Made by a program: the position numbers and the translations under genes
The notes under the pieces: model-generated
Told to the model about the DNA's origin: nothing
What the model saw: only the letters and a program-made list of their open reading frames with translations
Databases searched by the model: none
Shown: positions 9,422 through 17,861 of the stretch, piece after piece
Numbering within the stretch: position 1 is the first letter of the stretch
Layout: the number at the start of each line of letters is the position of its first letter
From: Segetibacter sp. 3557_3
GTDB taxonomy: Bacteria > Bacteroidota > Bacteroidia > Chitinophagales > Chitinophagaceae
DNA length: 64,000 nt
NCBI RefSeq assembly: GCF_004354985.1
Contig: NZ_SMSK01000007.1
Span: 186,001 to 250,000 of the forward strand
Reading direction: 5' to 3'

Positions 9422-10582
9422 CTAGACAACAAAATCAGTCCATTTTTGCTCAGCTGCTGACGAGGCAACAACTGTATCGATAAATGCCATGCCACGAACC
9501 CCTTCGGCAGCACCCGGGAATTCAAACGCATTATTGCCGGCTTCTGTGCCATCGTTACGGCTGGTAAGTGCCAGTGCGAAATTGCGGTAGATGTTGGCAA
9601 ATGCTTCAAGGTATCCTTCGGGGTGACCACCAGGTGTGCGACAGTTTTGGCTTGCAACAGGATACAGGTGTTGGTAGTTTGCACCTGCGCGGTAAACCTG
9701 TGTTGGTGCATCGAGCCACTTAACCAACAAGGTATTTGGCTCCTGCTGCGCCCATTCAATGCCTCCCTTTTCTCCATATACCCGAATGGTTAACGCGTTT
9801 TCTTCGCCAGCGGCAACCTGCGATGCAACGAGTATCCCTGTTGCTCCATTGTCGAAACGCAGCAACACGTTGCCATCGTCATCAAGCGCCCGGCCTTCAA
9901 CCATAATGCTCAGGTCGGCACAAAGCTTTGTAATCTTTAAACCACTGATGAATTCGGCCAGGTGTGCGGCGTGCGTTCCAATGTCGCCCATACAACCGCT
10001 TTTGCCGGAACGCGACGGATCGGTGCGCCACGATGCCTGGGCGTTGCCTTCTTTTTCGGAGAGCTTACTTAACCAGCCCTGGGGATATTCTACATACACT
10101 TTGCGAATTTTTCCAAAGACGTCGTTTTTAAACATCTCACGGGCTTGCTTAACCATCGGGTAACCCGAATAAGTATGTGTCAGGCACAATAGCAAACCTG
10201 TTTCAGATACCTTTTGCTGTAACTGTTTGGCTTCGTCGAGTGTAAAGGCAATCGGTTTATCGATCACTACATGAAAGCCATTTTCAAGCGCCGCCATTGC
10301 AGGTGCAAAATGCGCATGGTTTGGCGTTACAATGGAAACAAAATCCATTCGAACGTCTTCGGGCAAACCCCGTTCTTTCTCAATCATGTCGGTGTACGAA
10401 GTATAAATCCGCTCTTCGTTCAGGAACAGGTCACGACCCGAAGCTTTTGCATTTTCAGGGTCCTGGCTAAGGGCGCCACAAACCAGTTCAATTAAACCGT
10501 CCATGTTGGCGGCTATGCGGTGTACCCCGCCAATAAAGGCGTTTCGGCCTCCGCCAATCATTCCCATTCGTAATTTTCTCAT
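9422..10582 (-). CDS. Gfo/Idh/MocA family oxidoreductase (cytoplasmic)
   Basis: A 386-residue NAD(P)-dependent sugar or inositol oxidoreductase. The Rossmann fold begins at MGMIGGGRNAFIGGVH, the catalytic-lysine motif appears as VIDKPIAFTLDEA (DKP in place of the commoner EKP), and the active-site helix is CMGDIGTHAAHLAEFI. No signal peptide is present, unlike the family members at 14037 and 24886, so it should act in the cytoplasm. First gene of the leftward operon 10582-6221. The stretch just upstream of its ATG carries a copy of the dispersed repeat (10601-10657). A role in reducing a 3-keto sugar, or in oxidising one, fits the context; the direction is not known. Confidence 0.92.
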   Translation of the reverse strand: MRKLRMGMIGGGRNAFIGGVHRIAANMDGLIELVCGALSQDPENAKASGRDLFLNEERIYTSYTDMIEKERGLPEDVRMDFVSIVTPNHAHFAPAMAALENGFHVVIDKPIAFTLDEAKQLQQKVSETGLLLCLTHTYSGYPMVKQAREMFKNDVFGKIRKVYVEYPQGWLSKLSEKEGNAQASWRTDPSRSGKSGCMGDIGTHAAHLAEFISGLKITKLCADLSIMVEGRALDDDGNVLLRFDNGATGILVASQVAAGEENALTIRVYGEKGGIEWAQQEPNTLLVKWLDAPTQVYRAGANYQHLYPVASQNCRTPGGHPEGYLEAFANIYRNFALALTSRNDGTEAGNNAFEFPGAAEGVRGMAFIDTVVASSAAEQKWTDFVV

Positions 10583-11266
10583 AAGCTTATACTATGGTGA
10601 TTTTTTTTTGTTCCGGGCGATGTAACTCCGATGAGGCATCGTTGCGTCGCAGTCCGTTCATCTTTTAGTTCATTGTGGAGCTGTACAAAACGAGCCGGAT
10701 CACGATCAGATCCAAAGTAACATCCAGCACTTATTATGTTCCAGGTTAATAAAGCGGTTCGCCAAATTACCGTCGCTAATGTAAGCGATTGTTATGGTGT
10801 TTATCTTGCTGCCGCTAAGTTTTCTGTAAAATGAAAAGGGGTAACCCGTACCAATCTATCCTTGGTCATTTGATGCAGCTGCGTGGCCGCTCTATAGAAT
10901 GATGATGGAGTGTTCGATACACCCCATCGCTGGTGCTGGTAAGCGCACATGAACCGGCCATACAGCACTGTTGCGTATACAAGTACAAGGTCTTTATAGG
11001 TGAATTTTTGGTTAACAAATGGTCACAGATATTCCTGGCGTGCAAGCACGCACAGGTATGGTTCAGCACACGATACTGCGCAGGCAAGAGTAGATGTGAT
11101 CACCCAGCTTAATGCCAGCGCGATAAACCAAAGGCAACCAACGCCCGGATGGTTTGTGATCGTAGCATTTTTCGGGAATTTGTATTTATTTGCGAAAACA
11201 AAAACTTGTTATGATGGTGCCGGGTTTAAACCATAAAGTTTGTACCTTTCTTCCATCGTTTGCCAT
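10583..11266. other. Divergent intergenic region between two sugar-oxidation operons
   Basis: About 680 bases without a convincing gene. It should hold the promoters of both half-operons. One reversed copy of the dispersed repeat lies at 10601-10657. Just before the rightward gene, TAAAGTTTG (11234-11242) resembles a Bacteroidota -7 element but has three rather than two bases in the spacer. I found no clear operator palindrome. Short open frames at 10866-11087 and 11000-11236 have no recognisable protein features. Confidence 0.6.
10601..10657 (-). repeat. Dispersed repeat, partial copy (reverse orientation)
   Basis: Read on the minus strand it contains TGCGACGCAACGATG, identical to the core of the full copy at 28575-28711, followed at matching spacing by GCCCGGAAC and an A-run, as GCCGGGTCC plus A-run does in that copy. 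The terminal inverted repeats are not clear here. It sits directly before the start of the Gfo/Idh gene at 10582. Confidence 0.6.
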
Positions 11267-12154
11267 ATGCCCAACAACAACTCCCGGCGTAACGCCTTAA
11301 AGAACCTTGCTGCAGGTACAGCCGCCCTTGGTGTACTTCCATTAGCCGGTATGGCCTTTGGTCAGCCTGCTCAAAAAAAATCTTCTGCTTTGAAAGGAAA
11401 CGTCAATCACTCGGTTTGCCGTTGGTGCTTCAATAACCTGTCGGTTGATGAGCTTTGCACAGAAGTAAAAAAACTGGGCTTTAGTGCGATCGATCTCGTA
11501 GGTCCGAAAGACTGGGATACGCTAAAGAAACATGGCGTTTTTTCGAGCATGTGCAATGGTGCAGAAATCAACTTGGTAAACGGCTGGAACGATCCCCAAT
11601 ACCACAATACCTTAATCAAGCATTATACGGAGCATATTGACCTCGTTGCAAAAGCCGGCTATAATAACCTGATTTGTTTTAGTGGTAACCGCAATGGCAT
11701 GGACGACGAGACCGGTTTAAAAAACTGTGTGCAGGGACTAAAACAGGTTATTGGCCTGGCAGAAAAAAGAGGTGTGATTTTGCAAATGGAACTGCTCAAC
11801 AGTAAAGTGAACCACAAAGATTATATGTGCGATAAAACGCCGTGGGGGGTTGAGTTATGTAAAAGGTTAGGTTCGCCCAATTTTAAGTTGCTGTACGACA
11901 TTTATCATATGCAGATTGATGAAGGAGATGTGATCAGCACGATTAAAACCTATCATACTTATCTTGGACACTACCATACGGCAGGTGTACCAGGTCGCCA
12001 CGAAATTGACGATACCCAGGAACTATACTACCCTGCCATCATTAAAGCTATCGTATCAACCGGTTTTAAAGGGTACCTGGCGCAGGAGTTTATTCCGGCA
12101 AAGGCCGACAAGCTGGCTTCGTTAAAAGAGGCTATTCAGATCTGTGATGTATAA
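11267..12154 (+). CDS. Hydroxypyruvate-isomerase-like TIM-barrel protein, Tat-exported
   Basis: A 295-residue protein from the ATG at 11267, which puts a twin-arginine signal at the very N-terminus (SRRNALKNLAAG, then a hydrophobic stretch ending MAFGQ). The earlier TTG at 11240 would bury that signal. The rest is a xylose-isomerase-like barrel close to hydroxypyruvate isomerase (Hyi): HSVCRWCFNNLSVDELC at the start, LQMELLNSKVNHKDYMC with a metal-binding Glu, KLLYDIYHMQIDEGDV, YLGHYHTAGVPGRHEID and GYLAQEFIP. Export by Tat suggests the substrate is a free keto or aldehyde sugar in the periplasm rather than hydroxypyruvate itself. It is the first gene of the rightward operon 11267-16986. Confidence 0.9.
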   Translation: MPNNNSRRNALKNLAAGTAALGVLPLAGMAFGQPAQKKSSALKGNVNHSVCRWCFNNLSVDELCTEVKKLGFSAIDLVGPKDWDTLKKHGVFSSMCNGAEINLVNGWNDPQYHNTLIKHYTEHIDLVAKAGYNNLICFSGNRNGMDDETGLKNCVQGLKQVIGLAEKRGVILQMELLNSKVNHKDYMCDKTPWGVELCKRLGSPNFKLLYDIYHMQIDEGDVISTIKTYHTYLGHYHTAGVPGRHEIDDTQELYYPAIIKAIVSTGFKGYLAQEFIPAKADKLASLKEAIQICDV

Positions 12155-12265
12155 GCTTTCTTTTCTCTGACTCATCGGATAGCTCTACTACTACAAACAG
12201 GATTATAAACTAGCAACAATAATAAAAACAGCCTTCTTCAAAAGATTAAGGCGGAGGATTAACTC

Positions 12266-13942
12266 ATGGCAGATAATACTTATGATGCAATTGTTATTGG
12301 CTCAGGTATCAGCGGTGGCTGGGCTGCAAAAGAGCTGACGGAAAAAGGATTGAAAACCATCATGCTCGAACGCGGCCGGAATGTTGAACACGTAAAAGAC
12401 TACATCAATGCTACCAAAGGCCCGTGGGAGTTTCCGCATCATGGTGGACGTACAATAAAAATGATCAATGAATACCCGGTGTTGAAAAGGGACTATCCCC
12501 TAAGTGAAACCAATCTCGACTTCTGGGTAAATGAAAAAGAAAGCCCGTATACTGAAATAAAAAGGTTCGACTGGTACCGCGGTTACCACGTGGGCGGGCG
12601 CTCGCTAACCTGGGGACGACAATCGTATCGATGGAGTGATATCGCCTTTGAGGCCAATGCTAAAGATGGCATAGCAATCGACTGGCCAATCCGCTACAAA
12701 GACATTGCACCATGGTACAGCCATGCAGAAAAATTTGCCGGCATTGCAGGCAACCGCGAAGGCCTTGCACAATTACCTGACGGAGAATTTCTGCCCGCAA
12801 TGGAAATGAATTGCGTGGAGAAGGACCTGGTTGCAAGGGTTAACGCCCATTACGGATCCAAGCGGATCATTATGGGCCGTACGGCAAATGCAACTACCAA
12901 TTTGCAGGGACGGACCAGCTGCCAGTACCGTAACAAATGTTCACTTGGATGCCCGTTTGGCTCCTACTTCAGTACCCAATCCTCTACCCTGCCCGCGGCA
13001 ATGGCAACGGGTAATCTTACCCTGCGGCCCTGGTCGATTGTAAAAGAGATCATCTACGACAAAAACACCAAAAAAGCAAAAGGGGTAAGAATAGTTGATG
13101 CTGAAAACAACCAGACTTACGATTACTTCGCTAAAATCATATTTGTAAACGCTTCTGCACTAAATTCTACCTGGGTGCTGATGAATTCGGCTACCGATAT
13201 ATGGCCGGGCGGACTGGGAAGTGCAAGCGGCGAACTTGGTCACAACCTCATGGATCACCATTTCAGGTGTGGTGCACGTGGTAACGCCGAAGGTTACGAC
13301 GACAAATATTATTACGGCCGCCGACCAACGGGTCCGTACATTCCCCAGTTTAGAAATGTATTCGGTGATAAGCGGGATTACCTGCGCGGGTTTGGCTACC
13401 AGGGCGGTGCGAGCCGCGCGGGCTGGAACCGGGAAATCGCGGAAATGAATATCGGCGGTGAGTTAAAGGATGCGCTTTCTGAACCAGGCAACTGGTCGAT
13501 AGGCTTTACCGCTTTTGGTGAAATACTTCCGTACCACGAGAACAAAGTGACCCTTGACAAAAACACCAAAGACAAATGGGGCCTGCCCGTTCTTGCCATA
13601 GACGCCGAGATCAAAGAGAACGAGATAAAGATGCGTAAAGACATGATGGCTGATGCCAAAGAAATGCTGGAGATTGGCGGTATGAAGGATGTAAAAACCT
13701 TTGACTCAGGCTACGGTATGGGACAAGGTATTCATGAAATGGGTACCGCTCGTATGGGCAAGGATCCAAAAACTTCGGTGCTCAACAAAAACAACCAGGT
13801 TTGGGATGCCTTAAACGTATTTGTAACGGATGGCGCATGTATGACGTCGGCAAATTGTGTAAACCCTTCCCTCACCTATATGGCGCTAACTGCGCGCGCG
13901 GTTGATTTTGCGGTTGGTGAACTAAAAAAACAAAACCTGTAA
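12266..13942 (+). CDS. GMC family flavoprotein sugar dehydrogenase (large subunit)
   Basis: A 558-residue FAD enzyme of the glucose-methanol-choline family, in the branch of gluconate-2-dehydrogenase and glucoside-3-dehydrogenase large subunits. The FAD site is VIGSGISGGWAAKEL (residues 10-24); the second FAD segment is GYHVGGRSLTWGRQS (107-120); the C-terminus has HEMGTARMG (His about 490) and CVNPSLTYMAL (Asn about 533), the usual catalytic blocks. Three cysteines in TSCQYRNKCSLGC (219, 225, 229) sit where FAD-glucose dehydrogenases bind an iron-sulfur cluster. There is no signal peptide; such subunits are carried through Tat by their small partner, here probably the lipoprotein at 15523. 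It likely oxidises a sugar hydroxyl, perhaps C3, and passes electrons to cytochrome c. Confidence 0.93.
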   Translation: MADNTYDAIVIGSGISGGWAAKELTEKGLKTIMLERGRNVEHVKDYINATKGPWEFPHHGGRTIKMINEYPVLKRDYPLSETNLDFWVNEKESPYTEIKRFDWYRGYHVGGRSLTWGRQSYRWSDIAFEANAKDGIAIDWPIRYKDIAPWYSHAEKFAGIAGNREGLAQLPDGEFLPAMEMNCVEKDLVARVNAHYGSKRIIMGRTANATTNLQGRTSCQYRNKCSLGCPFGSYFSTQSSTLPAAMATGNLTLRPWSIVKEIIYDKNTKKAKGVRIVDAENNQTYDYFAKIIFVNASALNSTWVLMNSATDIWPGGLGSASGELGHNLMDHHFRCGARGNAEGYDDKYYYGRRPTGPYIPQFRNVFGDKRDYLRGFGYQGGASRAGWNREIAEMNIGGELKDALSEPGNWSIGFTAFGEILPYHENKVTLDKNTKDKWGLPVLAIDAEIKENEIKMRKDMMADAKEMLEIGGMKDVKTFDSGYGMGQGIHEMGTARMGKDPKTSVLNKNNQVWDALNVFVTDGACMTSANCVNPSLTYMALTARAVDFAVGELKKQNL

Positions 13943-14036
13943 AAAAGGTCAGTCTACAAATAATTAAAATCATCGAATCTACGGTTGCTGCAACTTAAAA
14001 CCTGCAACAACCACTACTAACATAACACATTCCTGT

Positions 14037-15503
14037 ATGAGCAAACCCGAAGAAAAAGTAGTGCTTGCCGACGCTTCAAGGCGGAACTTTATTAAAAACA
14101 CTGCCATAGCCGCAGCAGGATTTATGATCGTACCCCGTCATGTGCTGGGGGGTCGTGGCTATACTGCACCAAGCGACAAATTGTTGATCGCAGGTATTGG
14201 TGTGGGCGGAAAAGGCGAAAGCGACATCGCCAATTTTTACAAGAGCGGCAAAGCTGAAATTGTTGCCCTTTGCGATGTAGACCAAAAACGTGCTGCCAAC
14301 ACGGTGAAGAATTTTCCGAAAGCAACCTTTCACAAAGACTGGCGGGAGATGCTCGACAAAGCCGGGAAGAGCTTTGACGCTGTTTCGGTCTCAACTCCCG
14401 ATCACAATCATGCCGTAGCTACACTTGCTGCAATGCAACTTGGCAAACACGTATATGTACAAAAGCCGCTTACCCACGATATTTATGAAGCTCGCGTACT
14501 TACCGACGCCGCAAAGAAATACAAGGTGGTTACACAAATGGGCAACCAGGGTGCCTCGGGTGATGGTGTTCGCCAGCTAATGGAATGGTACGATGCCGGC
14601 AAGATCGGATCGGTGCATACCGTTTACTGCTGGACGGACAGACCCGTGTGGCCACAGGGCATTCCCTGGTCAACACAAAAAGCACCCGTGCCTGCAACAC
14701 TCGACTGGGAACTTTGGCAGGGAACAGCACCACGAAAAGACTTCATCGATAAGCTTGTTCCCTTTAACTGGCGCGGTTGGTGGGACTACGGTACAGGGGC
14801 ATTGGGCGACATGGGTTGTCACCTGATCGAACCTGCCTTTCGTGTGCTCGACCTTCAATATGCTACGGATGTGCAGGCAAGTGTAGGAAGTGTATATGTT
14901 GACGAGTTTAAGCGCGGATACTTTCCAGAGAGTCTTCCGCCTTCAAGCCATGTTACGCTTACCTTCCCAAAGAGCAAAAAAACAAAGGGCGCTGTTACCC
15001 TGCATTGGATGGATGGTGGCATTCAGCCGGAACGCCCCGAAGAACTTGCGCCCAACGAAATGTTTGGTGATGGTGGCAACGGATGTTTGTTTGTTGGCAC
15101 CAAAGGAAAAATGATGTGTAGTACCTATGGTGCAGATGCACGCTTACTGCCACTCAGCCGTACCGCACAAGAAAAAGTGAAACAAAAGTTTGAGCGTGTG
15201 CCTGGTGGTGCAAACGGGCACTATGCCCAATGGGTAGAGGCCTGTATTGCGGGATTTGGCAACAAAGAAGTTAGCTCACCTTTTTCAATCGGCGGCCCTT
15301 TAACTGAGGCCTTGTTGATGGCTAATCTAGCGATCCGGGCTTACGACATTCGAAAGCCAAGGGCTACCGGCAATGGTTTTGATTACCCCGGCAGGTACCT
15401 TAAACTGCTATGGGATAATGATAATATGCGGGTAACCAATTTCGAAGACGTGAACCAGTTTGTAAAACGTACTTACCCGGCAGGTTACAGCCTTAATTTA
15501 TAA
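14037..15503 (+). CDS. Gfo/Idh/MocA family oxidoreductase, Tat-exported
   Basis: A 488-residue protein with a twin-arginine signal (SRRNFIKNTAIAAAGFMIV, about 14-32), then a Rossmann domain (LLIAGIGVGGKGESDI), the KP motif as YVQKPLTHDIYEAR (QKP), and an active-site region LGDMGCHLIEPAFRVLDL. Exported family members hold a tightly bound NAD(P) cofactor, since free cofactor is absent from the periplasm; they may act by cyclic oxidation and reduction of the same sugar. It is placed between the GMC large subunit and the subunit-3-like lipoprotein, and all appear co-transcribed. Sugar specificity is unknown. Confidence 0.92.
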   Translation: MSKPEEKVVLADASRRNFIKNTAIAAAGFMIVPRHVLGGRGYTAPSDKLLIAGIGVGGKGESDIANFYKSGKAEIVALCDVDQKRAANTVKNFPKATFHKDWREMLDKAGKSFDAVSVSTPDHNHAVATLAAMQLGKHVYVQKPLTHDIYEARVLTDAAKKYKVVTQMGNQGASGDGVRQLMEWYDAGKIGSVHTVYCWTDRPVWPQGIPWSTQKAPVPATLDWELWQGTAPRKDFIDKLVPFNWRGWWDYGTGALGDMGCHLIEPAFRVLDLQYATDVQASVGSVYVDEFKRGYFPESLPPSSHVTLTFPKSKKTKGAVTLHWMDGGIQPERPEELAPNEMFGDGGNGCLFVGTKGKMMCSTYGADARLLPLSRTAQEKVKQKFERVPGGANGHYAQWVEACIAGFGNKEVSSPFSIGGPLTEALLMANLAIRAYDIRKPRATGNGFDYPGRYLKLLWDNDNMRVTNFEDVNQFVKRTYPAGYSLNL

Positions 15504-15522
15504 TAATTTTCAAATCAAGTGT

Positions 15523-16086
15523 ATGAACAGAAGGGAAGCCGTACAACATATTTCTCTTTTATTGGGCGGTGCAATCATTGGCGGAAATGCGTTTTTAACG
15601 GGATGTAAATCGAAAACGGGCACTGCTAAAACATTCAGTGAAGCGGATATTGCTTACCTCAACGAGATTGCTGATACCATTTTACCGGCAACAAGTACCC
15701 CTGGAGCAAAAGCCGCGAATGTGGGCCAGTTTATGACGATTATGGTCAACGACTGTTACGAAGAAAAGGATCAGAAGATTTTTCATGAAGGAATGAATAA
15801 GCTTAACGATGCCGCCGAAAAGAAGTTTGACAGCGAATTCTTGAAGCTTAAACCTGACCAACGTTTACAGTTATTGATTGAACTTGACAATGAGCAGAAG
15901 CAATACCAGAAAACAAAGAAGGCCGATGATCCTGCCCATTATTTCAGGCAGATGAAGGAACTGACCATGCTGGGTTACTTTACCTCGGAAGTAGGTTGTA
16001 AACAGGCTCGTCGCTATGTTGAAACCCCCGGAAAATATGAAGGCTGCATTCCTTATGCCAAGGGCGATAAGGCCTGGGCTATTTAA
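15523..16086 (+). CDS. Gluconate 2-dehydrogenase subunit 3 family lipoprotein
   Basis: A 187-residue small subunit. The N-terminus has a Tat-like twin arginine (MNRREAVQHISLLLGG) and a lipobox ending LTGC, so it is probably a Tat-exported lipoprotein anchored to a membrane. The mature part contains the family blocks ADTILPATSTPGAKAANV, LDNEQ and the C-terminal MLGYFTSEVGCKQARRYVE. In known gluconate and glucoside dehydrogenases this subunit helps fold and export the flavin subunit, which matches the absence of a signal on the GMC protein. Twenty bases separate it from the preceding oxidoreductase gene and 15 from the following isomerase gene. Confidence 0.9.
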   Translation: MNRREAVQHISLLLGGAIIGGNAFLTGCKSKTGTAKTFSEADIAYLNEIADTILPATSTPGAKAANVGQFMTIMVNDCYEEKDQKIFHEGMNKLNDAAEKKFDSEFLKLKPDQRLQLLIELDNEQKQYQKTKKADDPAHYFRQMKELTMLGYFTSEVGCKQARRYVETPGKYEGCIPYAKGDKAWAI

Positions 16087-16101
16087 ACTTTAAACTTTAC
16101 T

Positions 16102-16986
16102 ATGCCGTACCAGAGACGTTCGTTTTTAAAATTAGCCGCTTCGCTTAGTTCAGGCCTGGCGCTTACTGCAATAGCCGGGGAATTAGCTGGCTGCAAGTCA
16201 GCTGCGAAAGCGACAACAGGGGCTAAACCGCTGGGACTGCAATTATATACCCTTAAGGATGATTTGCCCAAAAATCCAAAAGAGGTTTTAAAGCAGGTTG
16301 CGTCGTATGGCTATACCCAGCTGGAAAGTTTTGAAGGCGGCCAGGGCATTTTCTGGGGAATGAGCAACAAAGAATTTCAAAAGTACATTGGCGGACTTGG
16401 GATGAGTATAGTATCGAGCCATTGCGATATTAACAAGGATTTTGAGCGTAAGGCTGCTGAGTCGGCTGAGATCGGCATGAAATACCTGCTCTCGCCTCAT
16501 ATTGGCCCGCAAAAAACCCTGGACGATTATAAGCGATACGCAGAAAGGTTTAACCAACTCGGACAAGTATGTAAAAAGGCCGGCCTCCGGTTTGCCTACC
16601 ACAACCATGATTATACCTTTAAACCACTCAATGGTCAACTTCCCCAGGATGTGTTAATGCAACAAACAGATAAGGACCTGGTTGACTTTGAAATGGACAT
16701 TTACTGGGTGATTACTGCCGGGCAGGACGCTGAACAATGGTTTACAAGATACCCGAACCGTTTCAGGCTTTGTCACATTAAAGACCGGAAGAAAGATGTT
16801 CCCGCAACAGACATTGATGCATCGGTGGCCGTGGGAACCGGGGCGATAGACTTTGCTAAAATCCTGAAAACAGCCGGGCAACAAGGCATGCAGTATTATA
16901 TTGTAGAGCAGGAAAGGTACGACAACACTACCCCGCTTGCAGCAGCTAAGGAGAGTGCCCTTTACATCCGGCAACACCTGCTTTAA
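16102..16986 (+). CDS. Sugar isomerase/epimerase family TIM-barrel lipoprotein, Tat-exported
   Basis: A 294-residue protein beginning with a Tat motif (QRRSFLKLAASLSSG) that ends in a lipobox-like GELAGC, so likely a lipoprotein. The mature part is a xylose-isomerase-like barrel: KPLGLQLYTLKDDL at strand 1, LRFAYHNHDYTFKPLNG, DLVDFEMDIYWVITAGQ, RFRLCHIKDRKKD and QYYIVEQERYDNTTPL. The His, Asp/Glu and Glu residues in these strands form the usual metal site. It is the last gene of the rightward sugar-oxidation operon and is followed by a strong terminator at 17033-17076. Likely role: rearrangement of the oxidised sugar outside the cytoplasm. Confidence 0.9.
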   Translation: MPYQRRSFLKLAASLSSGLALTAIAGELAGCKSAAKATTGAKPLGLQLYTLKDDLPKNPKEVLKQVASYGYTQLESFEGGQGIFWGMSNKEFQKYIGGLGMSIVSSHCDINKDFERKAAESAEIGMKYLLSPHIGPQKTLDDYKRYAERFNQLGQVCKKAGLRFAYHNHDYTFKPLNGQLPQDVLMQQTDKDLVDFEMDIYWVITAGQDAEQWFTRYPNRFRLCHIKDRKKDVPATDIDASVAVGTGAIDFAKILKTAGQQGMQYYIVEQERYDNTTPLAAAKESALYIRQHLL

Positions 16987-17032
16987 ACGGAAAACGGTAA
17001 ACCAGGAGTCACCTAAGCTGGGTCATAATACT

Positions 17033-17076
17033 AAGCGGCTGTGCAGAACCCAGTTCTGCACAGCCGCTTTCTTTTT
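17033..17076 (+). terminator. Strong intrinsic terminator
   Basis: A 16-base-pair perfect stem (17033-17048 with 17054-17069) closes on a five-base loop and is followed by TCTTTTTG. It lies about 45 bases after the stop of the last sugar-oxidation gene and marks the end of that operon. Confidence 0.88.
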
Positions 17077-17166
17077 GTCTTGCTTTATTTTAATGTTGAA
17101 GGAGTTACAAGTTTTTTACTGCATTCCCAATGCCGCACCATGGAGCTCAACGCTTAATTTAGCAGC

Positions 17167-17787
17167 ATGGAAATCCCCTTACTGGAAGAGATCAAAAAAA
17201 CAAGGTCTATCGCTGAAGTAGGCCTACTATACTGCGGTAACGAATTTGACCGTGAGCGCTACCTGGAACTGAAAGCAATCAGCATGCGGATGATGAGTGC
17301 TGTAACGGGTAAACCTGTTGAAACGCTGGAGCAGGTTTTCTCCATTGTTGACGACTATCCTACTGCAAAGGTCGATGTGAGGGCGCTGATCTTATCGCCG
17401 GATAAAAAGATACTGCTGGTAAAAGAAGGTGTTGATCAGAAGTGGACCCTCCCGGGAGGCTGGGCCGATATCGGGTATACGCCAAAAGAAACCGCAATCA
17501 AAGAATGCATCGAAGAGACGGGTTTGGACGTAATACCAACAAGGTTATTGGCGGTTTTCGATAAACGGATGCACCCACACCCGCCGCAGCCCCACTATGT
17601 TTATAAGCTCATCTTCCTCTGCGAGCCAACCTCCTCGCAACTTTCAGCCGGATTTGATATGCTGGACGTTGCTTACTTTGACATTGATGACTTACCCGAA
17701 CTTTCCAGGGACAGGATCATCGAAAGCCAGCTTAAACTGGTTTACCATAAAGCAATTGATGGCGATCGGGAAGCGTACTTCGAATAA
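17167..17787 (+). CDS. Nudix hydrolase
   Basis: A 206-residue Nudix protein with the N-terminal helical extension typical of the YjhB-like subgroup (EIPLLEEIKKTRSIAEVGL, about 1-60), then the hydrolase domain. The Nudix box is GGWADIGYTPKETAIKEC followed by IEETGL: the metal-binding REUxEExGU half is intact as KECIEETGL, while the first glutamate of the consensus is replaced by tyrosine. The family hydrolyses nucleoside diphosphates linked to another group; this subgroup includes ADP-ribose- and nucleotide-sugar-like substrates, but the substrate here is unknown. Monocistronic between two terminated units; not obviously linked to the sugar cluster. Confidence 0.9.
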   Translation: MEIPLLEEIKKTRSIAEVGLLYCGNEFDRERYLELKAISMRMMSAVTGKPVETLEQVFSIVDDYPTAKVDVRALILSPDKKILLVKEGVDQKWTLPGGWADIGYTPKETAIKECIEETGLDVIPTRLLAVFDKRMHPHPPQPHYVYKLIFLCEPTSSQLSAGFDMLDVAYFDIDDLPELSRDRIIESQLKLVYHKAIDGDREAYFE

Positions 17788-17861
17788 GAGACGTACTCGT
17801 TTACGCCTTAGCCGATTGCCAAATAATAGTTGAGATAACTCACCTAACCCAATTCGCCGAA

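Noticed and set aside
10866-11236. Short ORFs in the divergent intergenic region
   Set aside because: Cys/His-rich random composition, no initiation signal and no family resemblance.
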